Assembly (NCBI RefSeq): GCF_003259175.1
Contig: NZ_QGOK01000005.1
Coordinates: 62,001-126,000 of the forward strand
Length of the DNA: 64,000 bases
Source of the DNA: Marinomonas shanghaiensis
Lineage (GTDB): Bacteria > Pseudomonadota > Gammaproteobacteria > Pseudomonadales > Marinomonadaceae
Direction of reading: 5' to 3'
Position 1 is the stretch's first letter; every line of letters starts with the position of its first letter. Both the position numbers and the translations under genes were made by a program. The notes under the pieces are model-generated. The model had not been told where the DNA came from. It saw only the letters and a list, made by a program, of their open reading frames with translations, and made no database searches. Shown in pieces: positions 34,945-43,921 of the stretch.

Positions 34945-36669
34945 TTATTCCCAAGAACGAAGTAGGTCGTCGTAAGAGACCGTTACGCCCTGTGGTTTTT
35001 CGTTAGCCAATTTGGGTTTTGGAGAGCCTGGCTGTGCTAACCAGTAAGCTTCGTCACGTGGTTGGTTCATTTTTGGACCACAGATTGGCTGTACATTAGC
35101 GCGTTCTAGACGTTCCATGACTTTGTCTTGCGCTTCTGCAAGGCCGTTAAGCGCTTCTTGTGGTGTGGCTTCTCCGCTTGCCGCTTGAGAAATATACTGC
35201 CACCAAAGTTGTGCTAGCTTAGGATAATCTGGCACGTTAATCCCGGTTGGAGACCATTGTTTGCGTGCTGGTCCTTTGTAGAATTCCACCAAACCACCTA
35301 GTTTAGGTGCTGCAGCCGCCATTTCAGGAGAGTTGATATCCGACTCACGAATCGGCGTTAGACCGACCAAGGTTTTCTTCAAAGAAACGGTTTTAGCTGT
35401 AGTGAATTGAGCGTACAACCACGCGGCTAGACGACGGTCTTCTGGTGTTGAGTTCATGAAAGTCCAAGCCCCCACGTCTTGATAACCTTTTTTCATGCCT
35501 TCTTCCCAGTAAGGTCCTACCGGAGAAGGTGCCATGCGCCATTTTGGCGTGCCATCTTCATTCACAACTGGCAGACCTGGTGACGTCATGTCAGCGGTAA
35601 AGGCTGTGTACCAGAAGATTTGTTGTGCAACACCCCCTTGTGCTGGTACTGGGCCAGATTCAGAGAAGGTCATACCTTGTGCTTCTGGTGGCGCGTACTT
35701 ACGTAACCATTCAACGTATTTGGTTGTTGCATATACCGCCGCTGGGCCGTTGGTTGCACCACCACGAGAGACGCTAGAACCGACTGGTGAACAGGCGTCT
35801 TTGATGCGAATGCCCCATTCATCTACAGGTAAACCGTTTGGCGTGCCTTTGTCGCCAGCACCTGCCATAGAGAACCACGCATCCGTGAAACGCCAGCCTA
35901 AAGAAGGGTCTTTTTTGCCGTAGTCCATATGACCATAAACACGAGTACCATCGATGTTTTGTACTTTATCGGTGAAGAACTCAGCAATGTCTTCATAAGC
36001 GGACCAGTTCACTGGCACACCTAGCTCATAGCCGTAGATAGATTTGAATTTTTCTTTCAAATCAGGGCGAGCAAACCAATCCGCACGGAACCAATAAAGG
36101 TTGGCAAACTGTTGCGTTGGCAACTGATAAAGTTTGCCATCTGGGCCTGTGGTGAAATCCAAGCCAATAAAGTCGGCAAGATCCAAGGTTGGTGAAGTGA
36201 AATTTTTACCATCGCCAGTCATCATGTCAGAAATGGGGACGACTTTACCGTAGCGGAAATGGGTACCGATTAAGTCTGAATCGTTGACGTAAGCATCGTA
36301 GATGTTACGGCCAGATTGCATTTGCGTTTGCAGTTTTTCGACCACATCGCCTTCTTGGATCAAGTCATGGTTGACCTTGATGCCGGTGATTTCTTGGAAG
36401 GCTTTGGCCAATACTTGCGATTCGTATTTGTGCGTTGTTAGGGTTTCAGACGCGACATTGATTTCCATACCACGAAATTTTTTCGCGGCATCGGTGAACC
36501 ATTGTAATTCGTCTAACTGTTGTTGCTTACTCAGCGTCGAAACTGTGAATTCCGTGTCTACCCATTTCTTGGCAGCGTCAGAATACGCGTCGGCCCATAA
36601 GCTAGCCGAGTGCATCATAACAGCAAAGGGTAAGGCGGCGAGTGCAATTTTTTTCTTATTGTAGTGCAT
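34945..36669 (-). CDS. glpV: Glycerol-type ABC transporter substrate-binding protein
   Basis: 574 residues with a signal peptide (cleavage near 26, SLWA). An extracellular solute-binding family 1 protein of unusual length, matching GlpV of the rhizobial GlpSTPQUV system (AYSDAAKKWVDTEFTVSTLS opening, AYVNDSDLIGTHFRYG, AWTFMNSTPEDRRLAAWLYA). It is the last gene of a six-gene run ordered S-T-P-Q-U-V as in that system, which carries glycerol. Substrate by family and gene order; not demonstrated here. Confidence 0.85.
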   Translation of the reverse strand: MHYNKKKIALAALPFAVMMHSASLWADAYSDAAKKWVDTEFTVSTLSKQQQLDELQWFTDAAKKFRGMEINVASETLTTHKYESQVLAKAFQEITGIKVNHDLIQEGDVVEKLQTQMQSGRNIYDAYVNDSDLIGTHFRYGKVVPISDMMTGDGKNFTSPTLDLADFIGLDFTTGPDGKLYQLPTQQFANLYWFRADWFARPDLKEKFKSIYGYELGVPVNWSAYEDIAEFFTDKVQNIDGTRVYGHMDYGKKDPSLGWRFTDAWFSMAGAGDKGTPNGLPVDEWGIRIKDACSPVGSSVSRGGATNGPAAVYATTKYVEWLRKYAPPEAQGMTFSESGPVPAQGGVAQQIFWYTAFTADMTSPGLPVVNEDGTPKWRMAPSPVGPYWEEGMKKGYQDVGAWTFMNSTPEDRRLAAWLYAQFTTAKTVSLKKTLVGLTPIRESDINSPEMAAAAPKLGGLVEFYKGPARKQWSPTGINVPDYPKLAQLWWQYISQAASGEATPQEALNGLAEAQDKVMERLERANVQPICGPKMNQPRDEAYWLAQPGSPKPKLANEKPQGVTVSYDDLLRSWE

Positions 36670-36764
36670 AATTTACCTCAACAAAGTTTGGTTTTTCTTT
36701 TTGGTTTTTGAAGCATGGCTTCCATGCCAGATAATCCATCGTTCCTATTGATTAGGGACGCTGA

Positions 36765-37037
36765 CTAGCCCCAGCGCATTAAAATCACCATCCAAAATGC
36801 GCACAGGACGGTTGCCACCGCGATGTTCACATCCGTTAGTGCAACGAATGCGAGGTGGATAAAGGCACTGCTTAACAGGCCGATAAACAAGCGATCACCA
36901 CGTGTCGTGGCCAGTGGCAAAAAACCACGGCGCTCTACACAAGGTGAGATAATTTGCCACGTGGTCATGCCGACTAAGATCACAGCAATGCCGATAAAAA
37001 ATAGGGCGGTCGGTAATGTCCAAGACATCCAAGCCAT
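36765..37037 (-). CDS. glpU: DUF2160 small membrane protein of the glycerol-type ABC system
   Basis: 90 residues with three predicted helices (ALFFIGIAVILVGMTTW, then RLFIGLLSSAFIHLAF and VATVLCAFWMVILM). DUF2160 proteins occur almost only between the permease and binding-protein genes of this type of transporter; the exact role is unknown. Twelve bases after glpQ. Confidence 0.85.
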   Translation of the reverse strand: MAWMSWTLPTALFFIGIAVILVGMTTWQIISPCVERRGFLPLATTRGDRLFIGLLSSAFIHLAFVALTDVNIAVATVLCAFWMVILMRWG

Positions 37038-37048
37038 AATGATTCTCC

Positions 37049-37945
37049 TTACACTCGACCAAGGGCAAAGCCCTTCGCCACATGGTTACGAACGAAGTAA
37101 ATGACCAACATTCCCGGCAGAATAGTGAGCACACCTGCGGCGGCGAGCAATCCCCAGTCCATCCCTGATGCCGAGACGGTTCGTGTCATGATGGCCGCGA
37201 TAGGTTTGGCATCGACCGAGGTTAAGGTCCGCGCTAACAAGAGCTCTACCCAAGAGAACATAAAGCAGAAGAAAGCCGTTACACCGATGCCTGAACGAAT
37301 CAACGGAATGAAGATGCGCACGAAAAATTTCGGAAACGAGTAACCATCGATATAAGCGGTTTCGTCTATTTCACGAGGCACGCCGCTCATAAAGCCTTCT
37401 AGAATCCACACCGCTAATGGCACGTTGAACAAACAGTGCGCCAACGCCACGGCAATATGGGTATCAAACAAACCCACAGAGGAGTACAACTGAAAGAACG
37501 GCAACAAGAACACGGCTGGTGGCGCCATACGGTTAGAGAGCAACCAGAAAAACATATGCTTGTCGCCAATGAACTTATAGCGACTGAAGGCATAAGCGGC
37601 CGGCAAGGCCACCAGTAAGCTGATTACCATGTTCATGGAGACGTAAAAAATCGAGTTGACGTATCCCATGTACCAGGTTGGATCGCCAAAAATTTTGGCG
37701 TAGTTATCTAAGGTGAAATTCTCAGGAAAGAAAGACAAACCACTGAGGATTTCGGTATTGGTCTTGAATGACATATTTACTAACCAATAGATAGGCAGCA
37801 AGAGCAACACCACATACAGGGCTAGGCCAAAGCGTCCGCGCAAATTGGCATTGCGGAGTTTACGTTCTGCACGGCTATACACAGGCGCTTGCTCTTTCGT
37901 GGCTTTGTAAGCGTGTGCAATGGGCTTCGTTGATGGTTGAGTCAT
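37049..37945 (-). CDS. glpQ: Glycerol-type ABC transporter permease
   Basis: 298 residues. Six helices typical of the MalG-type permease with the EAA loop ETAYIDGYSFPKFFVRIFIP near 211-230. Partner of GlpP. Nine bases after glpP. Confidence 0.88.
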   Translation of the reverse strand: MTQPSTKPIAHAYKATKEQAPVYSRAERKLRNANLRGRFGLALYVVLLLLPIYWLVNMSFKTNTEILSGLSFFPENFTLDNYAKIFGDPTWYMGYVNSIFYVSMNMVISLLVALPAAYAFSRYKFIGDKHMFFWLLSNRMAPPAVFLLPFFQLYSSVGLFDTHIAVALAHCLFNVPLAVWILEGFMSGVPREIDETAYIDGYSFPKFFVRIFIPLIRSGIGVTAFFCFMFSWVELLLARTLTSVDAKPIAAIMTRTVSASGMDWGLLAAAGVLTILPGMLVIYFVRNHVAKGFALGRV

Positions 37946-37954
37946 GATCTGCTC

Positions 37955-38824
37955 CTACTTGTCTTTTTGCATGTTCATGATGGTGGTGTAGAACACCCAA
38001 CACACGAGCAAGATGATTAAGAAATACACCAGCGAGAACGCCGCCGCAGGACCAAGATCAAACTGACCTATGGCTTGCTGCACTAAGGACTGACTCAAGA
38101 AAGTCGTAGAACTGCCTGGACCACCACCGGTGAGTACAAAGGGCTCGGTGTAAATCATAAAAGAATCCATAAAACGCAATAACACACCAATAATCAGCAC
38201 GTTGGTGAGCTTTGGTAGCTGGATATAGCGGAACACTGCCCAGCGAGAGGCTTGATCAATGCGTGCCGCTTGGTAATACACTTCAGGAATGGCGCGTAAG
38301 CCGGAATAACACAATAACGCTATTAAAGGTGTCCAATGCCAGACGTCCATCAAGACTACGGTTAACCAAGCGTCCGTTGGGTCAGAGGCATAGTTATAAT
38401 CGACACCGATACTGCTCATAAAGGCACCGAACAAGCCGATGTCAGCACGTCCGAATATTTGCCAAATGGTGCCGACGACGTTCCATGGAATCAGCAAGGG
38501 AATGGCGACTAAAATCAAGGCCAATGACGCGCCGCGGCCTTTGGTCGGCATCATCAATGCCACGCAAATACCCAAGGGCACTTCAATCGCCAAAATGGTG
38601 AAGGAATAGAGAAATTGACGCAGCAAGGCTTCGTGCAAGCGGCTGTCTAGCATCACTTGTTTGAACCATTCTGTGCCAACAAAGTAGCGTGTATACGGGT
38701 CAAAAATATCCTGTACCGAATAATTGACTACTGTCATTAAAGGGATAATGGCAGAGAAAGCCACGATAAGGAAAACCGGTAAAACAAGAAACCATGCTTT
38801 GTTATTTTCGACTTTAATTTGCAT
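37955..38824 (-). CDS. glpP: Glycerol-type ABC transporter permease
   Basis: 289 residues from ATG 38824, with AAGGAG seven bases upstream; the open extension to 38875 lies inside glpT. MalF-type permease with six helices and an EAA-like loop YYQAARIDQASRWAVFRYIQ. The start overlaps the glpT stop by 11 bases, implying coupled translation. Confidence 0.88.
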   Translation of the reverse strand: MQIKVENNKAWFLVLPVFLIVAFSAIIPLMTVVNYSVQDIFDPYTRYFVGTEWFKQVMLDSRLHEALLRQFLYSFTILAIEVPLGICVALMMPTKGRGASLALILVAIPLLIPWNVVGTIWQIFGRADIGLFGAFMSSIGVDYNYASDPTDAWLTVVLMDVWHWTPLIALLCYSGLRAIPEVYYQAARIDQASRWAVFRYIQLPKLTNVLIIGVLLRFMDSFMIYTEPFVLTGGGPGSSTTFLSQSLVQQAIGQFDLGPAAAFSLVYFLIILLVCWVFYTTIMNMQKDK

Positions 38825-39968
38825 GAGGAATCTCCTTTGTCTTGTCGTTATCAACGGTAGCGTCGGTGACTTCAACGAGGTAATCGTCTACATAGACCTT
38901 GGTCCACTGCTCTGGGAAACTCACGTAAATTTGTCCAGAAGGGACTTTTTGATCTTCGCTAAGCCGAGCTTTCATGACTTGCCCATGAAATAAGAAAGAC
39001 AAAATTTTGTACGTACCTAAGTCTTCTACATAGTCCACATCAACATGGAAGGCATCGCTGTTTTTTCCCTCCCAAACATGCACAAACTCTGGCCGAATGC
39101 CCAAGGTGACTTTATTGGCGCCCATGGCTTTTAAGCGTGCCAGCATGGCATTGCTAACGGAGATTTCATGGTCACCGAACATCAGGGTTTCTTTTTCGCC
39201 TTGGCTCTTTAGCTCGGCTTCAAAAAAGTTCATGCCCGGGCTACCGATAAAATAACCAACGAAAGTGTGCGCTGGGTTTTCGAAGAGTTCTCGAGGTGTG
39301 CCGAACTGGACGATTTGCCCGTTGTACATGACGGCAATTTTGTCCGCGAAGGTTGACGCTTCTAGCTGATCGTGCGTCACATACACCATGGTGATATTGA
39401 ACTGCTCATGGATCTGCTTGAGCTTACGACGCAGTTTCCATTTCAACTGAGGATCGATAACGGTAAGCGGCTCATCAAATAAGATGGCAGACACGTCGTC
39501 GCGAACCAAGCCGCGGCCCATGGACACTTTTTGTTTCTGATCCGCGGACAAGCCTTTGGCTTTGCGTTTTAATTGATCAGACAGTTCGAGAATTTCAGCC
39601 ACTTCGTAGACTTTTGACTTCACCTTATATTCCGGCACGCCAATGTTACGTAGTGGGAAAGCCAAGTTGTCAAACACCGTCATGGTGTCGTACACCACAG
39701 GGAACTGGAATACCTGTGCTATGTTGCGCTCTTCTGGTTTTAGCTCATTGACGCGTTTGCCATCGAACAACACTTCGCCATTGGAGGGTTTTAGTAACCC
39801 TGAAATGATATTGAGTAGGGTGGATTTACCACAGCCGGATGGGCCCAACAGAGCAAAAGCCCCGCCTTGTTCCCACACGTGGGTCATTTCGCGAATGGCG
39901 TAGTCCTCAGGCTTGGTCGGATTGTCTGTATAAGTATGCGCTAAGGCATTTAAGGTGATTGCTGCCAT
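38814..39968 (-). CDS. glpT: Glycerol-type ABC transporter ATP-binding protein
   Basis: 384 residues of the MalK/UgpC class: Walker A LLGPSGCGKSTLL, a Q-loop VFQFPV, Walker B AILFDEPLTV, switch His in YVTHDQ, then a C-terminal TOBE-type domain. The ABC signature is degenerate: GLSADQKQKVSMGRG in place of LSGGQ. Such asymmetry is usual for the heterodimer GlpS/GlpT, where GlpS keeps the canonical LSGGQQQR. Confidence 0.87.
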   Translation of the reverse strand: MAAITLNALAHTYTDNPTKPEDYAIREMTHVWEQGGAFALLGPSGCGKSTLLNIISGLLKPSNGEVLFDGKRVNELKPEERNIAQVFQFPVVYDTMTVFDNLAFPLRNIGVPEYKVKSKVYEVAEILELSDQLKRKAKGLSADQKQKVSMGRGLVRDDVSAILFDEPLTVIDPQLKWKLRRKLKQIHEQFNITMVYVTHDQLEASTFADKIAVMYNGQIVQFGTPRELFENPAHTFVGYFIGSPGMNFFEAELKSQGEKETLMFGDHEISVSNAMLARLKAMGANKVTLGIRPEFVHVWEGKNSDAFHVDVDYVEDLGTYKILSFLFHGQVMKARLSEDQKVPSGQIYVSFPEQWTKVYVDDYLVEVTDATVDNDKTKEIPHAN

Positions 39969-39970
39969 GA

Positions 39971-41059
39971 TTATTGATCCCTCATTCGTGCTGGGGAATG
40001 CACCATCTTGCCTTGGGCGTCAAAGGCATAAAGCTTGTGCGTAGGAAAGTAGACTTTAATTTCTTGATCCACTTGGTAGGCATGAACACCAGATAAATGC
40101 AGCACCAAATCAAAATGTGGATTATGGACATGCAAGAAGGTTTCAGAGCCGCTGATTTCAGCAAGATCGACGCGGACAGGCAGTTCTAAATCATCGTCTG
40201 AATGCGGCACCAAACCGATGTGCGAAGCGCGTACGCCAAATTGATAATCCCCTGGTGCTAGGCCTCGTAAGTCGCTGTTTAAGCGGAAGTGTACAGTGTC
40301 GTCAAAGGTCACTTCTTCTTCACTAACACGACCTGGCACCACATTGATGGGAGGTTCAGAAAACATTTCGGCGGTAATAATGTCTCTTGGTTGATGGTAA
40401 ACCTCAGCCGTCGGTCCCATTTGTAACAAACGACCTTCGTTTAATACGGCTGTGTTGCCGCCTAACGCCAGTGCTTCATTAGGTTCTGTGGTGGCGTAAA
40501 CCGCGATGCAATTACGGGCTTTGAATAAGGCGCGTAATTCTTGACGTAGCTCTTCGCGCAATTTGTAGTCGAGGTTTACCAAGGGTTCATCAAACAGAAT
40601 AATTTGTGAGTCTTTTACCAAGGCTCTTGCCATCGCGGTGCGTTGTTGTTGTCCGCCAGACAGTTGCAATGGTAAGCGGTCAAGAAATGGGTCAATGCGC
40701 AACATGGCAGCGGTTTCGCGTACACGACGATCGATGTCTTTGGCGTCCATTTTTGCCAAACGCAACGGCGAGGCGATGTTTTCGTATACGGTGAGGTTGG
40801 GGTAGTTGATGAACTGTTGATACACCATGGAAATGTTGCGTTCGCGCACTGGTACACCAGTCACGTCCACCCCATTCATGAGGATCTTTCCCTTGGTTGG
40901 ACGGTCAAGACCGGCCATGAGGCGCATCAGCGTGGTTTTACCAGACAGCGTACGTCCTAGCAAAACGTTGAAAGAGCCGGGTTCGAGAGACAGGTTTACC
41001 TGATCGATCCACGTCTCACCTTCAACAACGCGCGATACATTCTGCAGCGTCAGAGACAT
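39971..41059 (-). CDS. glpS: Glycerol-type ABC transporter ATP-binding protein
   Basis: 362 residues. Walker A reads LLGRTLSGKTTLM (a GxxxSGKT variant), signature LQLSGGQQQRTAMARALV intact, Walker B IILFDEPLVNLD; the H-loop region reads YATTEPNEAL, where the usual switch His is replaced by Thr/Glu. Together with the odd signature in GlpT this suggests one full and one degenerate ATP site in the heterodimer. First gene of the operon; AAGGT precedes the ATG. Confidence 0.87.
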   Translation of the reverse strand: MSLTLQNVSRVVEGETWIDQVNLSLEPGSFNVLLGRTLSGKTTLMRLMAGLDRPTKGKILMNGVDVTGVPVRERNISMVYQQFINYPNLTVYENIASPLRLAKMDAKDIDRRVRETAAMLRIDPFLDRLPLQLSGGQQQRTAMARALVKDSQIILFDEPLVNLDYKLREELRQELRALFKARNCIAVYATTEPNEALALGGNTAVLNEGRLLQMGPTAEVYHQPRDIITAEMFSEPPINVVPGRVSEEEVTFDDTVHFRLNSDLRGLAPGDYQFGVRASHIGLVPHSDDDLELPVRVDLAEISGSETFLHVHNPHFDLVLHLSGVHAYQVDQEIKVYFPTHKLYAFDAQGKMVHSPARMRDQ

Positions 41060-41153
41060 TGTGAGTACCTTTTTTTGTTATTGTTTTTTTAGTGTGAATG
41101 AATTGATGAGCGGTAAAGCTCAAAAACGAACACACCTTGATGAATAGATGAGT

Positions 41154-41169
41154 TACAAAAGGCGTGCCA
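41154..41169 (-). promoter_or_regulatory. Sigma-54 (-24/-12) promoter of the glp operon
   Basis: On the minus strand TGGCAC-GCCTT-TTGTA, matching TGGCAC-N5-TTGCA with one change, about 95 bases before the glpS ATG. The neighbour gene encodes an activator with an intact sigma-54 contact loop. Confidence 0.75.
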
Positions 41170-41270
41170 AAAATATTTAGTATGGCATTTTTATTGTTAA
41201 GTATTTGAAATATATTAATTTTTATAGGGTTTTATACGTTTTTTAGTCATTTTCATTTTTGAAAAGAGAC

Positions 41271-41317
41271 TGTTCACGGCTGTTCAAAGTGTTTACAGTT
41301 CTCTAAAACAGTGAACA
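41271..41317. promoter_or_regulatory. Candidate enhancer (UAS) boxes for the AcoR-like activator
   Basis: TGTTCACGGCTGTTCA at 41271-41286 is a 10-base direct repeat of TGTTCA; the inverse GTGAACA lies at 41311-41317. They sit about 100-165 bases upstream of the sigma-54 promoter, the usual enhancer distance. Confidence 0.5.
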
Positions 41318-41363
41318 TTTCATACACAGTGTTGACGTTTGTTGCGCTGTGTTGGAGTTGCAA

Positions 41364-43367
41364 ATGCAAGATGAAGAACAAAAACAAGAAGTAACAATGG
41401 AACAACCGCTGAGTCGTAAGCGTGACCCTTTGCAACAAGAGCAAACACACAAAGAGCGAATACAGGCCTCTTGGTACCGATGTGAGCAATTTGGCTTAGA
41501 GCACGGTAGCCGACCCGATTTTGCGACTCTGCCGAAAGGCACTTTGAGCGATTTGCTTGATCAACATCGTAGCTTGTTGGAAACGACCGAAAACGAAGTG
41601 CTACCGTATTACGAGAACATCCTTAGTAATTCAGCTTGTATGATTGTCTTGGCTGACCGACAAGGTCATGTATTGAACACATGGGGGCAGCCGCGTTTTG
41701 GGCGTGCGTCGGAGCATGGTTTGATCGGCGGTAATCAATGGAGTGAAATGGGCGCGGGCACGAATGCCATTGGTACGGCATTGATTACGGGTCAAGCGAT
41801 TCAGGTGGGTCGTGATGAACATTTTTTACGCGCTAACCGTTTCATGGTGGGTTCAGCATCGCCTATCTACAACACCAAAAACGATTTGGTGGGTGTGTTG
41901 GACATTTCTTCCGACGCGTATCTCCCTCAAGATCATACCTTTGGTATGGTCAAACTTATGTCTTTGAGTGTGGAAAATCGCCTGATATTTTCGGCTTTTC
42001 AACAAGAGCATTTCATCCTCAGTTTTAATACCAATGTGGTCAGTTTAGACAGTCATTGGTCGGGTATTTTGGTACTCGATGAAAATGGCACGATTGTGTC
42101 TGCTAACCGTCGTGCGGAAGTGGTACTGGCGCAGGACTTGGCTCTGCTGAATATCAATCAAGTATTTGATATTGAAATGCGTGAGATAAAGCATCACCCC
42201 TACAGTTTGCCAATGAAACTGATCGCCATGGGGCGTTACCAGTTTTATGTCAAAGTCATTCCCCCAGTACAGCAAATTATGCGTGTGCCGGACTTTCGTC
42301 AGCGTGCAGATTATGTGGCGCCTTCTCAACCAGAAATCATTGATATGAATGAAAAAAGTCCACCGATAGAAAAATTAAAAAATGCTCCAAAACCGTTGTC
42401 TAATGCCATTCCTGACAATGTGATTCCCTTGGCTGAATTGCAACATGGCGACGAACGAGTGGAGCGCTTGGTTCGTCAAGCGCATAAGATAATGGAAAAA
42501 GACATTCCTATCTTGATTCATGGGGAGACGGGCGCAGGGAAAGAAATATTTGTACGTAGTTTGCACTATCACAGCTCTCGCGCCAAAGAGATGTTAGTCG
42601 CAGTAAACTGCGCGGCTATTCCCGCTGAACTAGTTGAGTCTGAACTTTTTGGTTATGAAAAAGGCGCTTTTACCGGCGCGCAAAATCGAGGCTCCATTGG
42701 TCTGATTCGCCGTGCTCATCATGGCACATTATTTCTTGATGAGATTGGTGAAATGCCCATGGCCGTGCAGTCGCGTTTGTTACGTGTTTTACAAGAGAGG
42801 GTGGTGACGCCGTTAGGTTCAACAGAAGCGTTTCCGGTCGATATCAAGCTGATTTCCGCCACCAACCGCACATTAAAAGATGAAGTGAAAGAAGGGCGTT
42901 TTCGCCAAGATTTGTATTACCGAATTTCCGGTTTGAACATCGAATTACCCGCGTTACGAGAGCGAGCCGACAAAGCAGAACTGATTCAATACTTACATAA
43001 TCGCCTGCGCAAAGAAGAGCCCGGTCCCGCGTTATCGCCTGACATGCTTGAATTATTGGTCAGACACCCTTGGCCGGGTAACATGCGCCAGCTGGTTCAT
43101 GTACTCAAAGTTGGCATGGCCATGGCTGATGAGGAAGTACTGGAAGAATGGCATTTACCGGATGACTTTTTTGACGATCTTGATGCTTCCGCGTCATTTG
43201 ATGTAAAGGTGCCTGATTCCTCCTCTGAGCACGATGAGCCTCTAGAAAGACTCATTCCACGCTTATTGAGTGAATTTAAAGGCAACGTTTCGCAAACAGC
43301 CAAAACCGCTGGCGTCAGTCGTAATACGGTTTATAAATACGCGAAAGGGAAAGAAAATGATGCCTAA
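41364..43367 (+). CDS. Sigma-54-dependent transcriptional activator (AcoR/DhaR-like)
   Basis: 667 residues from ATG 41364, with GGAG seven bases upstream; a GTG at 41349 is less likely. GAF sensor about 85-205 (GNQWSEMGAGTNAIGTAL is the AcoR-type signature), PAS-like segment about 225-300, AAA+ domain about 365-600 with Walker A HGETGAGKE, the sigma-54 contact GAFTGA and Walker B GTLFLDEIGE, then a Fis-type helix-turn-helix (GNVSQTAKTAGVSRNTVYKY). Divergent from glpS, whose promoter is of sigma-54 type. The likely effector is glycerol or a derivative (inference). Confidence 0.92.
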   Translation: MQDEEQKQEVTMEQPLSRKRDPLQQEQTHKERIQASWYRCEQFGLEHGSRPDFATLPKGTLSDLLDQHRSLLETTENEVLPYYENILSNSACMIVLADRQGHVLNTWGQPRFGRASEHGLIGGNQWSEMGAGTNAIGTALITGQAIQVGRDEHFLRANRFMVGSASPIYNTKNDLVGVLDISSDAYLPQDHTFGMVKLMSLSVENRLIFSAFQQEHFILSFNTNVVSLDSHWSGILVLDENGTIVSANRRAEVVLAQDLALLNINQVFDIEMREIKHHPYSLPMKLIAMGRYQFYVKVIPPVQQIMRVPDFRQRADYVAPSQPEIIDMNEKSPPIEKLKNAPKPLSNAIPDNVIPLAELQHGDERVERLVRQAHKIMEKDIPILIHGETGAGKEIFVRSLHYHSSRAKEMLVAVNCAAIPAELVESELFGYEKGAFTGAQNRGSIGLIRRAHHGTLFLDEIGEMPMAVQSRLLRVLQERVVTPLGSTEAFPVDIKLISATNRTLKDEVKEGRFRQDLYYRISGLNIELPALRERADKAELIQYLHNRLRKEEPGPALSPDMLELLVRHPWPGNMRQLVHVLKVGMAMADEEVLEEWHLPDDFFDDLDASASFDVKVPDSSSEHDEPLERLIPRLLSEFKGNVSQTAKTAGVSRNTVYKYAKGKENDA

Positions 43368-43374
43368 GCTGACA

Positions 43375-43419
43375 ATAGCGTCCCTGTTTTAACCTAGATG
43401 GTTAAAACAGGGACGCTAT
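43375..43419. terminator. Long perfect hairpin between convergent genes
   Basis: A perfect 20-base stem (43375-43394 with 43400-43419) around a five-base loop, filling the space between the activator stop and the RidA stop. It would end transcription in both directions. Confidence 0.8.
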
Positions 43420-43420
43420 A

Positions 43421-43822
43421 CTATCGAATGATTTTTGCGACAGCTTCAATTTCAATTAAGATCTCTGGGGAAGCTAAAGAGGCAACGCCAATCCCTGTTA
43501 AGGCTGGGCGTGATGTGCCTAATGTACTTGCGATAATAGGGACGATGTCTTCCATATGGTCTGCAACCTCACCACGCACATAGACTCGTAGCTGCAAGAT
43601 GTTGTCGACTGAAGAATTTGCTTCTTCTAGCACCGTGATTAAGTGTTTTGCCGCATTGGCAGTTTGTGTTTTTATGTCGTGATTATGAGTTTGATAATCG
43701 GTGTCCCAGTCGACCTGCCCTGAAATAAAAACCAATCCCGTATCGGTATCTACTGTGGCTTGTGACATGCCTGTTGCCGTACCATCATACAAGGATAGTG
43801 GGTTAATGCGTTTGATGGACAT
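43421..43822 (-). CDS. RidA family protein
   Basis: 133 residues. YjgF/RidA fold with GLVFISGQVDWD, RPALTGIGVASLASPEILIE and EIEAVAKI. The conserved substrate-binding Arg of true RidA lies in RPALT here; the following residue pattern differs from archetypal RidA, so it may be a Rid subfamily other than the imine deaminase. Alone, own promoter. Confidence 0.87.
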   Translation of the reverse strand: MSIKRINPLSLYDGTATGMSQATVDTDTGLVFISGQVDWDTDYQTHNHDIKTQTANAAKHLITVLEEANSSVDNILQLRVYVRGEVADHMEDIVPIIASTLGTSRPALTGIGVASLASPEILIEIEAVAKIIR

Positions 43823-43921
43823 AATGACCTCTAGATAGTGTTTAAAGTGACGCTAGGGTAGAGGTGATAAGGACGTTTGGCGATAAAGCTAAGCTTGTTA
43901 CTCATACAAGCTTATGTCTCT

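Larger units (their letters stand above)
41060..41363. other. Divergent control region between glpS and its sigma-54 activator
   Basis: About 300 bases with no gene. It contains the glpS sigma-54 promoter (41154-41169), an AT-rich middle that would bend easily (41170-41260) and repeated TGTTCAC-type boxes (41271-41317) next to the activator gene. Confidence 0.7.
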
